Assembly: GCF_021560015.1 (NCBI RefSeq)
Contig: NZ_CP073588.1
Span: 744,001 to 808,000 of the forward strand
Direction of reading: 5' to 3'
From: Shewanella vesiculosa
GTDB lineage: Bacteria > Pseudomonadota > Gammaproteobacteria > Enterobacterales > Shewanellaceae
Length of the DNA stretch: 64,000 bases
Under the pieces are notes generated by a model. It made no database searches and was not told the origin of the DNA. It worked only from the letters and a program-made list of their open reading frames with translations. The first letter of the stretch is position 1, and each line of letters starts with the position of its first letter. Of this stretch, positions 54,285-63,925 are shown in pieces. A program made the translations under genes and the position numbers.

Positions 54285-55259
54285 ATGAGTGATTATCAGA
54301 TTGACCAATTACCTTGGTTAGCCGAGCCGCATCAGCGCTTTGTTGATCAACATTATCGCGGTAAAACTAGCCATGCCCACTTGTTCAATATTGATAAAGC
54401 GCTTGGGGGGGATAAGCTCGCTAAAGCTGCGGCACAAACAATACTTTGCCAACAACTGACCCCAGTTGGTGCTTGTGGTCAATGTAAAAGCTGTTTGCTA
54501 TTGGCTGCTGGTAATCATCCAGATCTGTATATTATTGAGCCAGATGGCAACCAAATTAAAGTTGATCAAATTCGTCAGCTATGTCAAAAATTAACGCAAA
54601 CGGCTCAGCAAGGTGGGGCGCGCGTGGCGATAATCATTGATGCTGAGCGCTTAAATTTAGCCGCAGCAAATGCATTACTCAAAACACTTGAAGAACCTGG
54701 TGATGATGTTGTGCTCATTTTGCAAACCAATACATCAGCTCAGTTACTCGCGACTATTACTAGCCGTTGCCAAACTCTTAAATTTATTGAACCGACTAAG
54801 TTAGATATCCAACACTGGCTAGCTGCGCAGCAGCTGTTGCCTGCAGCCAATGCCGAGGGTAAAACTCACGATGTGACTTGGTGTCTTAGTGTTGTGGGTG
54901 GTCCTTTGGCGTTAGCAAACAGTTTAACCAGTCAGCATTATCAACAATTGCTAACATTTCGCCAAGATTGGGCTCACAGTTTAAAAACGGGTCATTTAAG
55001 TGCTAGTTTACTCAAGGTGTCGGAACAACAAATTGTTGATGCACTTAATGTTTTGTATTTGTACTTACGTCAATATGTGTTAAAAAGTAGTAGAGTAAAA
55101 GCGGATCGTCAGCCATTAAATCCGTTAGTTCAAGCTAAAGTGATTGATCTTGGCGGGCAAGTGATGAAGATGTGTCATAAGCTTGAAACTATGCCCAGCG
55201 TGAATACTCAAGCATTGTGTCAACAATATGTTCTCGCATTTAGGAAGCTAACCAATTAA
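54285..55259 (+). CDS. holB: DNA polymerase III delta-prime subunit
   Basis: A 324-residue clamp-loader subunit. The AAA+ fold is present with a modified P-loop region (LFNIDKALGGDKLAKAAA), the zinc-binding cysteines in CQQLTPVGACGQCKSCLLL, NALLKTLEEPGDDVVLILQT and the sensor-1 region TITSRCQTL. As in other delta-prime proteins it lacks a full ATP-binding Walker motif, and it acts as the stator. It lies 28 bases after tmk. Confidence 0.93.
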   Translation: MSDYQIDQLPWLAEPHQRFVDQHYRGKTSHAHLFNIDKALGGDKLAKAAAQTILCQQLTPVGACGQCKSCLLLAAGNHPDLYIIEPDGNQIKVDQIRQLCQKLTQTAQQGGARVAIIIDAERLNLAAANALLKTLEEPGDDVVLILQTNTSAQLLATITSRCQTLKFIEPTKLDIQHWLAAQQLLPAANAEGKTHDVTWCLSVVGGPLALANSLTSQHYQQLLTFRQDWAHSLKTGHLSASLLKVSEQQIVDALNVLYLYLRQYVLKSSRVKADRQPLNPLVQAKVIDLGGQVMKMCHKLETMPSVNTQALCQQYVLAFRKLTN

Positions 55260-55313
55260 CGCTATTTGGTTATACTAACATCTAACCTATTTATGGAATG
55301 AAAATAATTACTT

Positions 55314-55640
55314 ATGGTCGATCTTGTGGTTCACTACGATACATTACATAAACTCTATCGTGCTTATATGCCGTTTATTAAGCCTGCTGGTTTATTTATT
55401 GCGACTACAGAAAGTCATTTTTTAGGCCAAGAGCTTACGATTGCTTATCGATTACCTGATGCAACCCAGGCCACAGAATTTAAAGGCACTGTGGTATGGA
55501 TTAATCCATTAGGGGCATCCGGTGGGCGTCCTGCTGGTATTGGGGTTAAAATTAAAACAGATGTTGAAAGCCATAAACACCATATCGAAAAGTTATTATC
55601 GAGCGAACTTTCCTCTAGCGATTTGACCTGCACTATGTAG
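55314..55640 (+). CDS. PilZ-domain protein (PilZ/type IV pilus family)
   Basis: A 108-residue PilZ protein matching the member found between holB and tatD in Pseudomonas-like genomes, where PilZ itself is required for type IV pilus function. The core is LFIATTESHFLGQELTIAYRLPD then TEFKGTVVWINPLGA and RPAGIGVKI. It lacks a full RXXXR motif before the domain, so cyclic di-GMP binding is doubtful. It starts at ATG 55314 and sits 54 bases after holB. Confidence 0.88.
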   Translation: MVDLVVHYDTLHKLYRAYMPFIKPAGLFIATTESHFLGQELTIAYRLPDATQATEFKGTVVWINPLGASGGRPAGIGVKIKTDVESHKHHIEKLLSSELSSSDLTCTM

Positions 55641-55694
55641 CTAGGTATTCTTGCGCATCTGTTTTATTTTTAATGTAGTTGCGAAAGAATTCCC

Positions 55695-56483
55695 ATGCTA
55701 ATTGATTCACATTGCCACCTTGACCGTTTAAAAGCGGCCCCAGACTCAGCCAGTTTACAATCCATTATGGACAATGCCAAAACTCAAGGTGTTGACTATT
55801 TATTGTGCGTCAATGTCCGCCAACAAGGCTTTGAAGCCATGCGCGACAAGGTGTCAGCCTTTGATAATGTTTTTTTGTCTTCTGGTGTACATCCTCTCGA
55901 TGTGCAAGAAGGCTTGAACATTGAAGACATTAAACGTTTTGCTGACGATCCTCGCGTAGTGGCCATTGGCGAAACGGGTTTGGATTACTTCTATTCAAAT
56001 GATACTAAAACCTTGCAACAACAGTGTTTTGAACAACAAATTGCTTTAGCTGTAGAGGTGAATAAACCATTAATTGTTCATACTCGTGATGCCCGAGAAG
56101 ATACCATTAATATGCTTAAAGCTGGAGGCGCTGACAAAGTCGGCGGCGTATTGCATTGCTTTACTGAAAACTGGGAAATGGCTAAAGCGGCCATCGATTT
56201 AGGTTTTTATATTTCTGTTTCAGGTATTGTGACCTTCAAAAACGCGGGTGATCTTCGCAGTGTAATTCGTCAAGTGCCTAAAGACAGATTACTGGTAGAA
56301 ACTGATTCTCCTTATTTAGCGCCGGTGCCACATCGTGGCCAAGAGAATCAGCCAGCCTATGTTAGAGATGTAGCTGAGTTTGTTGCAGAATTACGCGGTG
56401 AAAAATTTGAAGCGTTAGCGCAGTACACCACGGATAACTTTTTTAATTTATTCAAAGATGCTGCTAAGTTGATCGGTCGCTAA
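55695..56483 (+). CDS. TatD-family metal-dependent hydrolase (YcfH type)
   Basis: A 262-residue TIM-barrel hydrolase. Metal ligands are the HCH pattern in LIDSHCHLDRL, the glutamate in GETGLDYFY, IVHTRDA, VLHCFTE, and the aspartate in LVETDSPYLAP. The position after tmk-holB-pilZ is that of E. coli ycfH. TatD relatives are DNases or D-aminoacyl-tRNA deacylase-like enzymes; the substrate here is uncertain. It ends the apbC-tatD run. Confidence 0.9.
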   Translation: MLIDSHCHLDRLKAAPDSASLQSIMDNAKTQGVDYLLCVNVRQQGFEAMRDKVSAFDNVFLSSGVHPLDVQEGLNIEDIKRFADDPRVVAIGETGLDYFYSNDTKTLQQQCFEQQIALAVEVNKPLIVHTRDAREDTINMLKAGGADKVGGVLHCFTENWEMAKAAIDLGFYISVSGIVTFKNAGDLRSVIRQVPKDRLLVETDSPYLAPVPHRGQENQPAYVRDVAEFVAELRGEKFEALAQYTTDNFFNLFKDAAKLIGR

Positions 56484-56581
56484 TTAGATTCTGGTAATAA
56501 TAATCCCTTTTCCACATTAAATGACTCTTTAAATCAATATAATGGGGTAATGGATTGCTGCTTGTTGATTGGGAAATAAGA

Positions 56582-56784
56582 TAAAAAAAGACCCAAAACT
56601 ATCCAATTGTTTTGGGTCTAGGGAAAGGGCTCGATTAAGAGCCTTGCGCTACTGTCGTGGCTGCTTAAGCAGCCAAATAGTTAATCAAACATTGATTAAC
56701 TATAGTCAGGTCGATTGGTTTTTGCATGAAATTTAATCAAATAAATCACTATTAATTTGATATTCAATTCATCTTTATATCAAA
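56582..56784 (-). ncRNA. Candidate structured RNA or 3' UTR ending in an intrinsic terminator
   Basis: On the minus strand this intergenic region shows four stem-loops in a row: GTTAATCA with TGATTAAC, GGCTGC-TTAA-GCAGCC, GGCTC with GAGCC, and AGACCCAAAAC with GTTTTGGGTCT followed by seven T. The last is a clear Rho-independent terminator (56582-56617). A TATAAT at 56791-56796 could be the -10 of a separate promoter. It lies about 50 bases past rsmF, so it may be the rsmF 3' UTR or a small RNA of roughly 200 bases. No GGA-rich CsrB-like pattern is seen. A separate transcript is inferred. Confidence 0.45.
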
Positions 56785-56837
56785 CCATTGATTATAGGGT
56801 CTATCGTCATGATTAAAAATGACTTGGTTACAAGTCG

Positions 56838-58293
56838 TTATAGGCTTAGATTGACGTTATCGCGGACTAACTCTCGCGGTAAATTGTTTTTCAGTCTATG
56901 GCCTAAATGCTTTACTACGCCTAATACTGCGTGATGATAACTGACTAACATTTCGCCTTGTGTCGTGATAGCCAAACGTTGTTGTATGGCATCATCAAAG
57001 CTGTTGCTGGCAATATCGCGTCCCATCAAAAAGTCTTTAGCTTGTGATGCTGTCAACTCAATGGTTCTTGGGGCGTCGTATGTTGATGCTGATAAGGCAA
57101 TGATGGCTTCATGTTTCGCTTTGTAGCCCTTCTTCATTGCGTCTGCGAGTTTCAGTCCAATACGCTGAAAACGCATTTTACCAATAAAAAGTCATAAACT
57201 GAGCTGGAAATAACCAGTACTCGTCATCCCGTAACATAATGATGTCGTCGGCGGGGATATTGATTGAAAAGCTTTCTTTAAAATAATGCCTTAACTCTGT
57301 TTGTTGTTTATCGTTTGCGACCGTAAAAGGGAAGTTTTTTTGCGACTTAGGCTGTTTTTTTCGTCGTTCAACCGAGGCTGTTTTGCGGATTTTGGCGACA
57401 AAGAATCCTTCACTGTCGTAAATTTGCGGCCAAACATGTAGAAAACCTTCTTCGGTACATGCTTTGTCTGCGCCATCAAATAACTGCGCCAATGAGATAA
57501 ACTCAACTGCATCAGGAAAGGTTTGTTGTAAATGTTGGCAAATATGCTGGTTTTCTAACTGGCTCAGAGTACAGGTTGAATACACTAAGGTCCCGCCGGG
57601 TTTTAGCGCTAAAAATGCCGATTCGATCAAATCTTTTTGAGTTTCGCCTATGGCGGTAACATCCTCAATATCCCAATGTTTTAAGGCCAATGGATCTTTA
57701 CGAACCGTACCTTCACCGCCGCAAGGTGCATCAAGTAAAATGGCGTCAAATGCTTCAAATAAATACTCGCCAAAGACTCTGCCATCAAAATGGGTTAGAG
57801 CCGTGTGGCTAGCGCCCATACGCAGCACGTTGGCGTGTAATACCTTTACTCGGCTGGCAGAATATTCATTGGCCACTAACAAGCCACTGTTATTCATTAA
57901 GGCTGCAATTTGAGTGGTTTTAGAACCGGGGGCAGAAGCCACATCTAAAACAATTTCAGGTTTGGCTTTACTTGAAAACAATGCCGTCGGTGGCAACATA
58001 GAACTGGCTTCTTGAATATAAAACAAGCCTTGGATATGTTCTATGGCATTACCTAGTTGAACATCGTCTTTACCTTCAATCCAAAATCCATCTTCACACC
58101 AAGGGATCGGCGATAGCAGCCAACCTGCTTGGCTCATGATATTGACGAACTGTGCGGTGCTAATTTTTAGTGTATTCACCCGAATAGATTTACGAAGCGG
58201 TTTGTCGCAATAGGCGATAAACTCTTCTAAAGATAAGTGAGTGGGTAACTCTTTCTCAATATGATTGATAAAGTTTGTATTTAATTGGGCCAT
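56838..58293 (-). pseudogene. rsmF: 16S rRNA m5C1407 methyltransferase RsmF, one frameshift
   Basis: RsmF methylates C1407 of 16S rRNA. The catalytic N-terminal region has VLDVASAPGSKTTQIAALMNN, DAPCGGEG with one catalytic cysteine and YSTCTL with the other. It runs to WLFPAQFMTF, then a premature stop. The RNA-binding C-terminal part resumes in the next frame at KMRFQRIGLKLADAMKKGY and ends RLKNNLPRELVRD. Removing one base from the A5 run at 57186-57190 joins them into a 484-residue protein matching E. coli RsmF (479) throughout. All catalytic residues are on the first part, so even the short product might retain activity. A sequencing error is suspected. Confidence 0.88.
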
Positions 58294-58417
58294 AATAATA
58301 AACGATAAATTATTTTTGCAGTCATTGCTGTGATCATATCACGGAATTGTGCGCCCTGATCGGCAATGATTACTGTATATTGATGTTAGTAAAACTGACT
58401 AGATGATGGAGATATGC

Positions 58418-59644
58418 GTGTTAAATAGAGTGTGGTTATTATTTTTTATCATTGCAGCCTTGTCTATCGTAATCCAATTAGTGAATGGCAACGTCAATAT
58501 ATTAAGTGAGTCGGTTACGGCATTGTTTGCCAGTGCTAAATTAGCCGCTGACATTTCAATCGGGTTAATTGGCGTATTAGCCTTGTGGATGGGCTTGATG
58601 CAAGTAGGCGAAAAGGCCGGTGTTGTCGGTTTGTTTGCGCGGATATTCGAGCCTTTGCTGTCTAAGTTGATGCCAGAGGTGCCTCGTGGTCATGTCGCTT
58701 ATGGCAGTATTAGCATGAATTTGACTGCCAATATGCTGGGGCTAGATAATGCCGCTACGCCTCTTGGCTTAAAAGCTATGCACGATCTACAATCCCTTAA
58801 CCCTGTCAAATCAGTTGCAACTAACGCCCAAATTTTATTTTTAGTGTTAAACACCTCGTCAGTCACCTTAGTACCCGTCACCGTATTTCTATATCGTGCC
58901 CAACAAGGGGCGGCTAATCCTGCAGATATCTTTCTACCAATCTTATTGGCCACGAGTGTCTCTACTGTAGTGGGGCTATTGGTTGTTGCCTTAGTGCAAC
59001 GGATTTCGTTATTTAACAGTGTTATTTTAGCGTATGCAGCTGTCATTATGAGTGTATTCATGGCAGCAATAGCTTATTTGGTAACATTGTCGGCCGATGC
59101 AATAGGGCAAGTGTCTATGGTGTTAGGCAATGGCATATTGTTGTTACTGATTTTAAGTTTTATTTTGGTTGCAGGCTATCGCAAAATTGCTGTTTATGAT
59201 GAGTTTGTCGACGGCGCTAAGCAAGGCTTTGGCCAAGCCATTCAGCTGATTCCGTATTTGTTGGCAATGTTATTAGCCATTGGCTTTCTTAGAGCCTCTG
59301 GCGCACTAGATTATGCGTTACACTTGTTGGCAAGTGGCGTTAGTGCATTGGGCGCAGATACGCGCTTTATTGATGCAATGCCTACTGCATTGATGAAACC
59401 CTTTAGCGGCTCTGGCGCGCGTGCCATGATGTTAGAAACCATGAGTCATCATGGGGTTGATTCGTTTGCGGGTCGTCTAGCGGCTATTTTACAAGGCAGC
59501 ACTGAAACAACGTTTTATGTCCTTGCTGTGTACTTTGGTTCTGTTGGTATTCGTAATGGTCGCCATGCACTAGGTTGTGGATTAGCAGCCGACTTTGCCG
59601 GTATTACTGCGGCAATCGCTGTGTGTTATTGGTTTTATGGTTAA
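58418..59644 (+). CDS. Nucleoside-recognition membrane protein, SpmA/SpmB-like fusion
   Basis: A 408-residue inner-membrane protein with about ten helices. It has two Gate/nucleoside-recognition domains: one with GLMQVGEKAGVVG, NMLGLDNAATPLGLKAM and NTSSVTLVPVTVFLYR (residues 55-160), and a second with AIQLIPYLLAML and GSTETTFYVLAVYFGSVGIRNGRHALGCGLAADF (residues 290-400). In spore formers SpmA and SpmB are separate proteins; here they are joined. I chose GTG 58418, six bases after GGAG; an ATG at 58403 overlaps that ribosome-binding site. The transported or sensed ligand is unknown. It lies opposite to, and between, rsmF and letB. Confidence 0.82.
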   Translation: MLNRVWLLFFIIAALSIVIQLVNGNVNILSESVTALFASAKLAADISIGLIGVLALWMGLMQVGEKAGVVGLFARIFEPLLSKLMPEVPRGHVAYGSISMNLTANMLGLDNAATPLGLKAMHDLQSLNPVKSVATNAQILFLVLNTSSVTLVPVTVFLYRAQQGAANPADIFLPILLATSVSTVVGLLVVALVQRISLFNSVILAYAAVIMSVFMAAIAYLVTLSADAIGQVSMVLGNGILLLLILSFILVAGYRKIAVYDEFVDGAKQGFGQAIQLIPYLLAMLLAIGFLRASGALDYALHLLASGVSALGADTRFIDAMPTALMKPFSGSGARAMMLETMSHHGVDSFAGRLAAILQGSTETTFYVLAVYFGSVGIRNGRHALGCGLAADFAGITAAIAVCYWFYG

Positions 59645-59681
59645 TGATTAACAGTACCACCTGATACTTAAGAGCTTAAAC

Positions 59682-59715
59682 ATCAAAAGGCCGATACATA
59701 TATCGGCCTTTTGAT
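59682..59715. terminator. Bidirectional terminator hairpin
   Basis: Arms 59682-59696 and 59701-59715 (15 bp) pair perfectly around CATA, between the convergent SpmAB-like gene and letB. Confidence 0.8.
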
Positions 59716-59747
59716 CTTGCTATATCGCGAGTATTCTCGAGATAAGA

Positions 59748-62393
59748 CTACTTAGTTTGTATAGGTCGCCATTGTATCCATTCATCTTGCATATTTTTAT
59801 GTAATGGAAAACGACTTGTTGCATCAATACCATTGCTGTCAGAGGTTGTATCACGCGTTGCAAATGCAATGCCGCCAGCCAGTATGGTTTCTAGTGAGCC
59901 CGTTTCTAACTGTGCGCCAGAAAATAAACCGATATCTAACTTGATCCCAGAAGCATCCCAAAATTGGCTGCTTTGGTTTATTAAGTGGCTGTATTCAGCA
60001 TTGACATGAGCAAACAGGGTAATTTCAATGCCTGATTTATCTAGTTGATAACCATCAATTTGACCAACCTTAATACCACGGAAAAACAGCGGAGTGCCAA
60101 CCTTAATAGAGCCTAACTGATCATCAACCAATTGGAATGATAAAGCATCTTTAGGCACCGAAGCCTCAAAGTTGGCGTGAGGTTGAGCAACAAAGCTATC
60201 GACCAATTCCAAACTATTACCAGGGATAACCCCAATGTAAGGCCCAGTGAGTAGCGTTTCTGGCGCATTAATACCAGCTAAAGAAATTTGCGCATCGACA
60301 ATAAAATATTCACTGTCACTGGCACTAAAATGGTTTGCATATTGGCCATAAATATACGCTTGCGCATTAATTGTGGTTAAATCTTGGTTTAGCTTCACAT
60401 GTGATATTTCACCAATTTTATGACCTTGATAGCGAATAGCGGCTTTCTCAGCCACTTTAGTACTCACAGGCAAGATAAGGTTAATCACCTTAGCCTGCAT
60501 CAGGGCGAGTGACTTGGTATCATATAAACGCAGATTAGGTTGTGTGATCTGCAGATTCGCTGTCTCGTCAATGTGTCCAAGGGCAATACTGCCATTGATT
60601 GCACCTTTTAGAGGCGCCACATTAATATCGACACCGGCTAAACTGGCATTGATGGCGACAGCATCATTGCGCCAAAAAACAGTATTGGCTTTGACCAGAG
60701 CAACAAATTTATTGTCGATACTAATATCAATATTAAATTTATCTGTCTTAGCAAACCAATTGATTTTATTGACCGAACCTATTTGCATTTTCTTATAATA
60801 AATCGGTGACCCTTCAGTTAAATCGGCGCCATCAATACTGGTCAAGGTAAAGTGTGTCATCTGTTGCTGGGCGTAAAGCACCTGTGCCGACTCGATTGAT
60901 TCATGTAAGGGTAAGGTGCTGTTAGGTGCAATCAAGGTATCGCTGTTACTTGGAATTAAGCTAATCGCACCTTCAAGCATAGTGGTCACGTCGCGAGTCT
61001 TAACCTTAATTCCGGCTAATGAAGCGTCAACGGCTAAGGCGCTTTCTGGAATAAAGAAACTCCCCTTTGTGAGTAAGTTTTTAAATTCCGGGAGAATTTC
61101 AATTTGATACTCAACGGTTGAAAAGTCTTTGCTTAAATTAATACTGGTAATTTGCCCAATAGGGAGTTGCTTATATCTAACTTGCGCGCCATTACTGACT
61201 CCCGTATGCGTATTGGCCACTACGGTGAGCTTAAGCTTAGCTTGAGTGAGTAAATCTGGGGCCTCAGAGGCTAACTCAAATTGCATTGCTTTATCAGATG
61301 CTTGAGTACCAGGTAACACATTAATTACACTACCAGTGACCAGTCGACTGAGGTTTTTAATGCCTTTTAATGATAAGTCAGCTCCACTTAACCAAAATTG
61401 ACTATCGCTGGTGATCAGCCCTTGGTATTGATGTTCAACTCGAGCGCTAAACTGCACTCCAGTGTCGGTCAAACTCACTTTTTCTATTTCACCAATAGCA
61501 ATACCGCGGTAGATGATAGACGTGCCTTCATTTACACCATCGTTGTCGGTCGCGGTTAAACTAAAATGTACCCCACCAATAGCAGAAAGCTCATCTTGGT
61601 AAAGAATATAAGCATCACCATTTTGCGCTTTTTCAGTATAGCTTCCGGTATCAAAGCTGATCCCGCCAGCCAAAATAGATGCAATACTCTCAGTACTGAC
61701 TTTGATACCCGCTAAAGAGGCATCAATCTTCAGCCCAGATACATTCCAAAAGTGTGAGTCTTTGTTAACTAAATGGGCATATTGCTCTTGAACAAAAGCG
61801 CTGATAATAATTTGCTTATTACCATCTAAGCGATAGCTGACAACGCTGCCAACGGGTGCTTGCCGAAAAAAGACCGGTGACCCTACATCAATCGAACCCA
61901 GTTTAGGCGATTTAAGCTCGATCATTATGCCTTCACTGCCGGGGAGAATTGCGGGTGCTTCGCGCTGTGCTTCAAATTCAGTTGCCGAGCGGCCATCTCC
62001 GGGCTGGATGGCAATATAATTACCCGAAAATAGCGTATCTAAGCCTTCGACTCCGGTAATACTGGCTTTGGGTTTGACTAACCAAAACAAGGTGTTTTTA
62101 TTCAAAAATGGGTCGGCGCGATAATCCATTACCACTTTGACATTAACACCTTTAAGGTCATCATCAATACCAATATCGGTGACTTTACCGACCGATAAAC
62201 CTTGGTATTTTACTAATGTTTTACCAATATCAATGCCTGCGGCACTGGGAAAGTGGATTAAAATTTCAATGCCTGACTCTTTAATGCTTTTTACTCCTAA
62301 CCAAGCACCCAATATTAAGGCGACAATAGGCAATAACCATATTGGCGAGAATAATTTTTTCTTAACAATTTTCGGTGATTCAATTTGTGTCAT
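59748..62393 (-). CDS. letB: LetB/YebT: seven-domain MCE transenvelope lipid-transport protein
   Basis: An 881-residue protein. After a basic N-terminus an anchor helix (LFSPIWLLPIVALILGAWLGV) is followed by about seven MCE domains, each opening with a hydrophobic G-rich strand (for example GIDIGKTLVKYQGLSVGKVTDI and GSPVFFRQAPVGSVVSYRLD). E. coli LetB (877 residues) also has seven and forms a periplasmic tunnel for lipids between the membranes. PqiB has three, so LetB is the better match. It overlaps the preceding PqiA-type gene by 14 bases, so it is coupled to it. A terminator follows. Confidence 0.9.
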   Translation of the reverse strand: MTQIESPKIVKKKLFSPIWLLPIVALILGAWLGVKSIKESGIEILIHFPSAAGIDIGKTLVKYQGLSVGKVTDIGIDDDLKGVNVKVVMDYRADPFLNKNTLFWLVKPKASITGVEGLDTLFSGNYIAIQPGDGRSATEFEAQREAPAILPGSEGIMIELKSPKLGSIDVGSPVFFRQAPVGSVVSYRLDGNKQIIISAFVQEQYAHLVNKDSHFWNVSGLKIDASLAGIKVSTESIASILAGGISFDTGSYTEKAQNGDAYILYQDELSAIGGVHFSLTATDNDGVNEGTSIIYRGIAIGEIEKVSLTDTGVQFSARVEHQYQGLITSDSQFWLSGADLSLKGIKNLSRLVTGSVINVLPGTQASDKAMQFELASEAPDLLTQAKLKLTVVANTHTGVSNGAQVRYKQLPIGQITSINLSKDFSTVEYQIEILPEFKNLLTKGSFFIPESALAVDASLAGIKVKTRDVTTMLEGAISLIPSNSDTLIAPNSTLPLHESIESAQVLYAQQQMTHFTLTSIDGADLTEGSPIYYKKMQIGSVNKINWFAKTDKFNIDISIDNKFVALVKANTVFWRNDAVAINASLAGVDINVAPLKGAINGSIALGHIDETANLQITQPNLRLYDTKSLALMQAKVINLILPVSTKVAEKAAIRYQGHKIGEISHVKLNQDLTTINAQAYIYGQYANHFSASDSEYFIVDAQISLAGINAPETLLTGPYIGVIPGNSLELVDSFVAQPHANFEASVPKDALSFQLVDDQLGSIKVGTPLFFRGIKVGQIDGYQLDKSGIEITLFAHVNAEYSHLINQSSQFWDASGIKLDIGLFSGAQLETGSLETILAGGIAFATRDTTSDSNGIDATSRFPLHKNMQDEWIQWRPIQTK

Positions 62394-63093
62394 CGGTGTT
62401 TTCCAAGCGGTCCCAGAGTAAACGAGTATCTAACACTTTTGCCGCTAGTTGTGTCAGTAAGATCACTAACGCAAATGCAGTTGCAGCAGGTGCAGGTTTA
62501 GCATCTAACAGTTGTCCCATATTCACTAAAGCAACGGTTAATGAGATAACGAATAAGTCGAGCATCGACCAACGGCCAATCCATTCAATAATGTGAAAAC
62601 CAACCATTAATTTTCTTTTTGATACCGGCAAGTTAAAACTGATGGCGGTTAAATAAGTGGCTAAGCCAAAAATCTTAAGCCAAGGTACTAAAATACTGGC
62701 AGTAAAAACAATTATCGCTATCGGCAACATGCCTGTTTGCACTAAATGGCTAATACCACTAAAAATAGTATCCTTAGTGACCACCCCGCGGTTTGTCAGG
62801 AGGGTGATAGGGTAGATGTTAGCGACGATAAGTAAAATAGTGGCTGTAATCAATAAAGCCCAACTCTGCTGGATACTGGCATAATTACGATTGCTTAATT
62901 GGCTAAAACAGCGCTGGCAATGATTTTTGCTGGTTAAATTCAGCTTGCGACAGACAGGGCATAAACATAAGCCTAACTTTTGCCCCTGCAAAGAGGCTTG
63001 AGCTTTTTTTGGGGCTTCCTGGTTAATATTTACATGAGGCTCTTCACTTGCTGAGGATAGCTCATTAGCGGGATTCATTGGAGTTTCAGGCAT
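62380..63093 (-). CDS. PqiA/LetA-type inner-membrane protein, second half
   Basis: A 237-residue protein corresponding to the second half of E. coli LetA (YebS). It has a cysteine cluster CLCPVCRKLN and NHCQRCFSQL for a zinc ribbon, then about four helices with DTIFSGISHLV, ASILVPWLKIFGLATYL and IEWIGRWSMLDLFVISLTVALVNMGQ. The latter phrase is nearly identical to PqiA/LetA proteins. I chose ATG 63093 eight bases after GGAG; it overlaps the first-half gene by eight bases. In E. coli LetA is one protein of 427 residues; here it is split into two coupled genes. Confidence 0.8.
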   Translation of the reverse strand: MPETPMNPANELSSASEEPHVNINQEAPKKAQASLQGQKLGLCLCPVCRKLNLTSKNHCQRCFSQLSNRNYASIQQSWALLITATILLIVANIYPITLLTNRGVVTKDTIFSGISHLVQTGMLPIAIIVFTASILVPWLKIFGLATYLTAISFNLPVSKRKLMVGFHIIEWIGRWSMLDLFVISLTVALVNMGQLLDAKPAPAATAFALVILLTQLAAKVLDTRLLWDRLENTDDTN

Positions 63094-63712
63094 CAACATA
63101 ACTCCACATGTGCTCAAGTTTATATTCACGTTGTAAAAAAAGAATGATGACAAACAGCATGGTAAAACTGAATGTCCCCATACCAAAATACACATCAGAA
63201 AAATCAGATAGTTGGAATGCAGATACCAAGAAACTGATGACATAAATTTCTAGCATGGTCATTTGTGATATCAAACCATGATTTTTTAGCAATGTCGTAT
63301 AAGTTCTTTGCCAAAATGAGCTGTGTAATTCTAATTTGACAATAACAACTTGCGCCAGTATCGACAATATTAATAATCCAGGGGCGATAACAGCCGCAAC
63401 CATTACCGCTAAGCCTACGACCCAATATCCTTCGGCCCAAACCGTCATAGCAGCCTGCATTACGGTCGTGGTTCTGACACTGCCAAGAAAGTGAATTTCG
63501 AGAACTGGTAACAAATTAGCAGGAATGAAAATAATTAACGCGGCAACGCATAGCGCCAACATACCATTGATAGAGCAGTACGGAGAATCATAGAGTACAG
63601 TATGACAACGCGGACAAATAGCGCGAGAACTAGAGGGTAACGCTCGTTTTCTCACTGCCAAATCACATGATCGGCATAATATTATAGAATCATGATCATC
63701 AAATTCATTCAT
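63086..63712 (-). CDS. PqiA/LetA-type inner-membrane protein, first half
   Basis: A 208-residue protein corresponding to the first half of LetA. It has a zinc-ribbon CRSCDLAVRKRALP and CPRCHTVLYDSP at the N-terminus, then helices including LALCVAALIIFIPANLLPVLEIHFLG and GLISQMTMLEIYVISFLVSAFQLSDF. The adjoining second-half protein and LetB complete the system, which is thought to move phospholipids between the inner and outer membranes. Its stop overlaps the start of the second gene. It is divergent from yebG. Confidence 0.85.
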   Translation of the reverse strand: MNEFDDHDSIILCRSCDLAVRKRALPSSSRAICPRCHTVLYDSPYCSINGMLALCVAALIIFIPANLLPVLEIHFLGSVRTTTVMQAAMTVWAEGYWVVGLAVMVAAVIAPGLLILSILAQVVIVKLELHSSFWQRTYTTLLKNHGLISQMTMLEIYVISFLVSAFQLSDFSDVYFGMGTFSFTMLFVIILFLQREYKLEHMWSYVDA

Positions 63713-63894
63713 GAAAAATTAATCTAATCCATAGTGAAAATCATTATCGGGTAGCTAAGAGGTAAACCTCTCAACTTTGCCTCATATTGGCAAATAAATG
63801 TGTCATTTGTTAAAAGAAACTCATTAATGTGTATTTGATAATATCAGAATAATCAGAACACTTGCATCATAAGTTAACTATGTGAGATTCTATG

Positions 63895-63914
63895 CACTGT
63901 ATATAAAAACAGTG
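63895..63914 (+). promoter_or_regulatory. LexA (SOS) box upstream of yebG
   Basis: CTGTATATAAAAACAG (63897-63912) matches the SOS consensus CTGT-N8-ACAG exactly at both half-sites. It is 12 bases before the yebG start codon, so LexA would block transcription. Confidence 0.85.
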
Positions 63915-63925
63915 AGGATTACATC

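Noticed and set aside
55314..55640. PilZ-domain protein as a cyclic di-GMP receptor
   Set aside because: The arginine motif needed for ligand binding is not visible, as in PilZ itself, so no such role is claimed.
56582..56784. Idea that the hairpin-rich region is a CsrB-type RNA
   Set aside because: CsrB-type RNAs carry many GGA loop motifs; these are absent on the minus strand.
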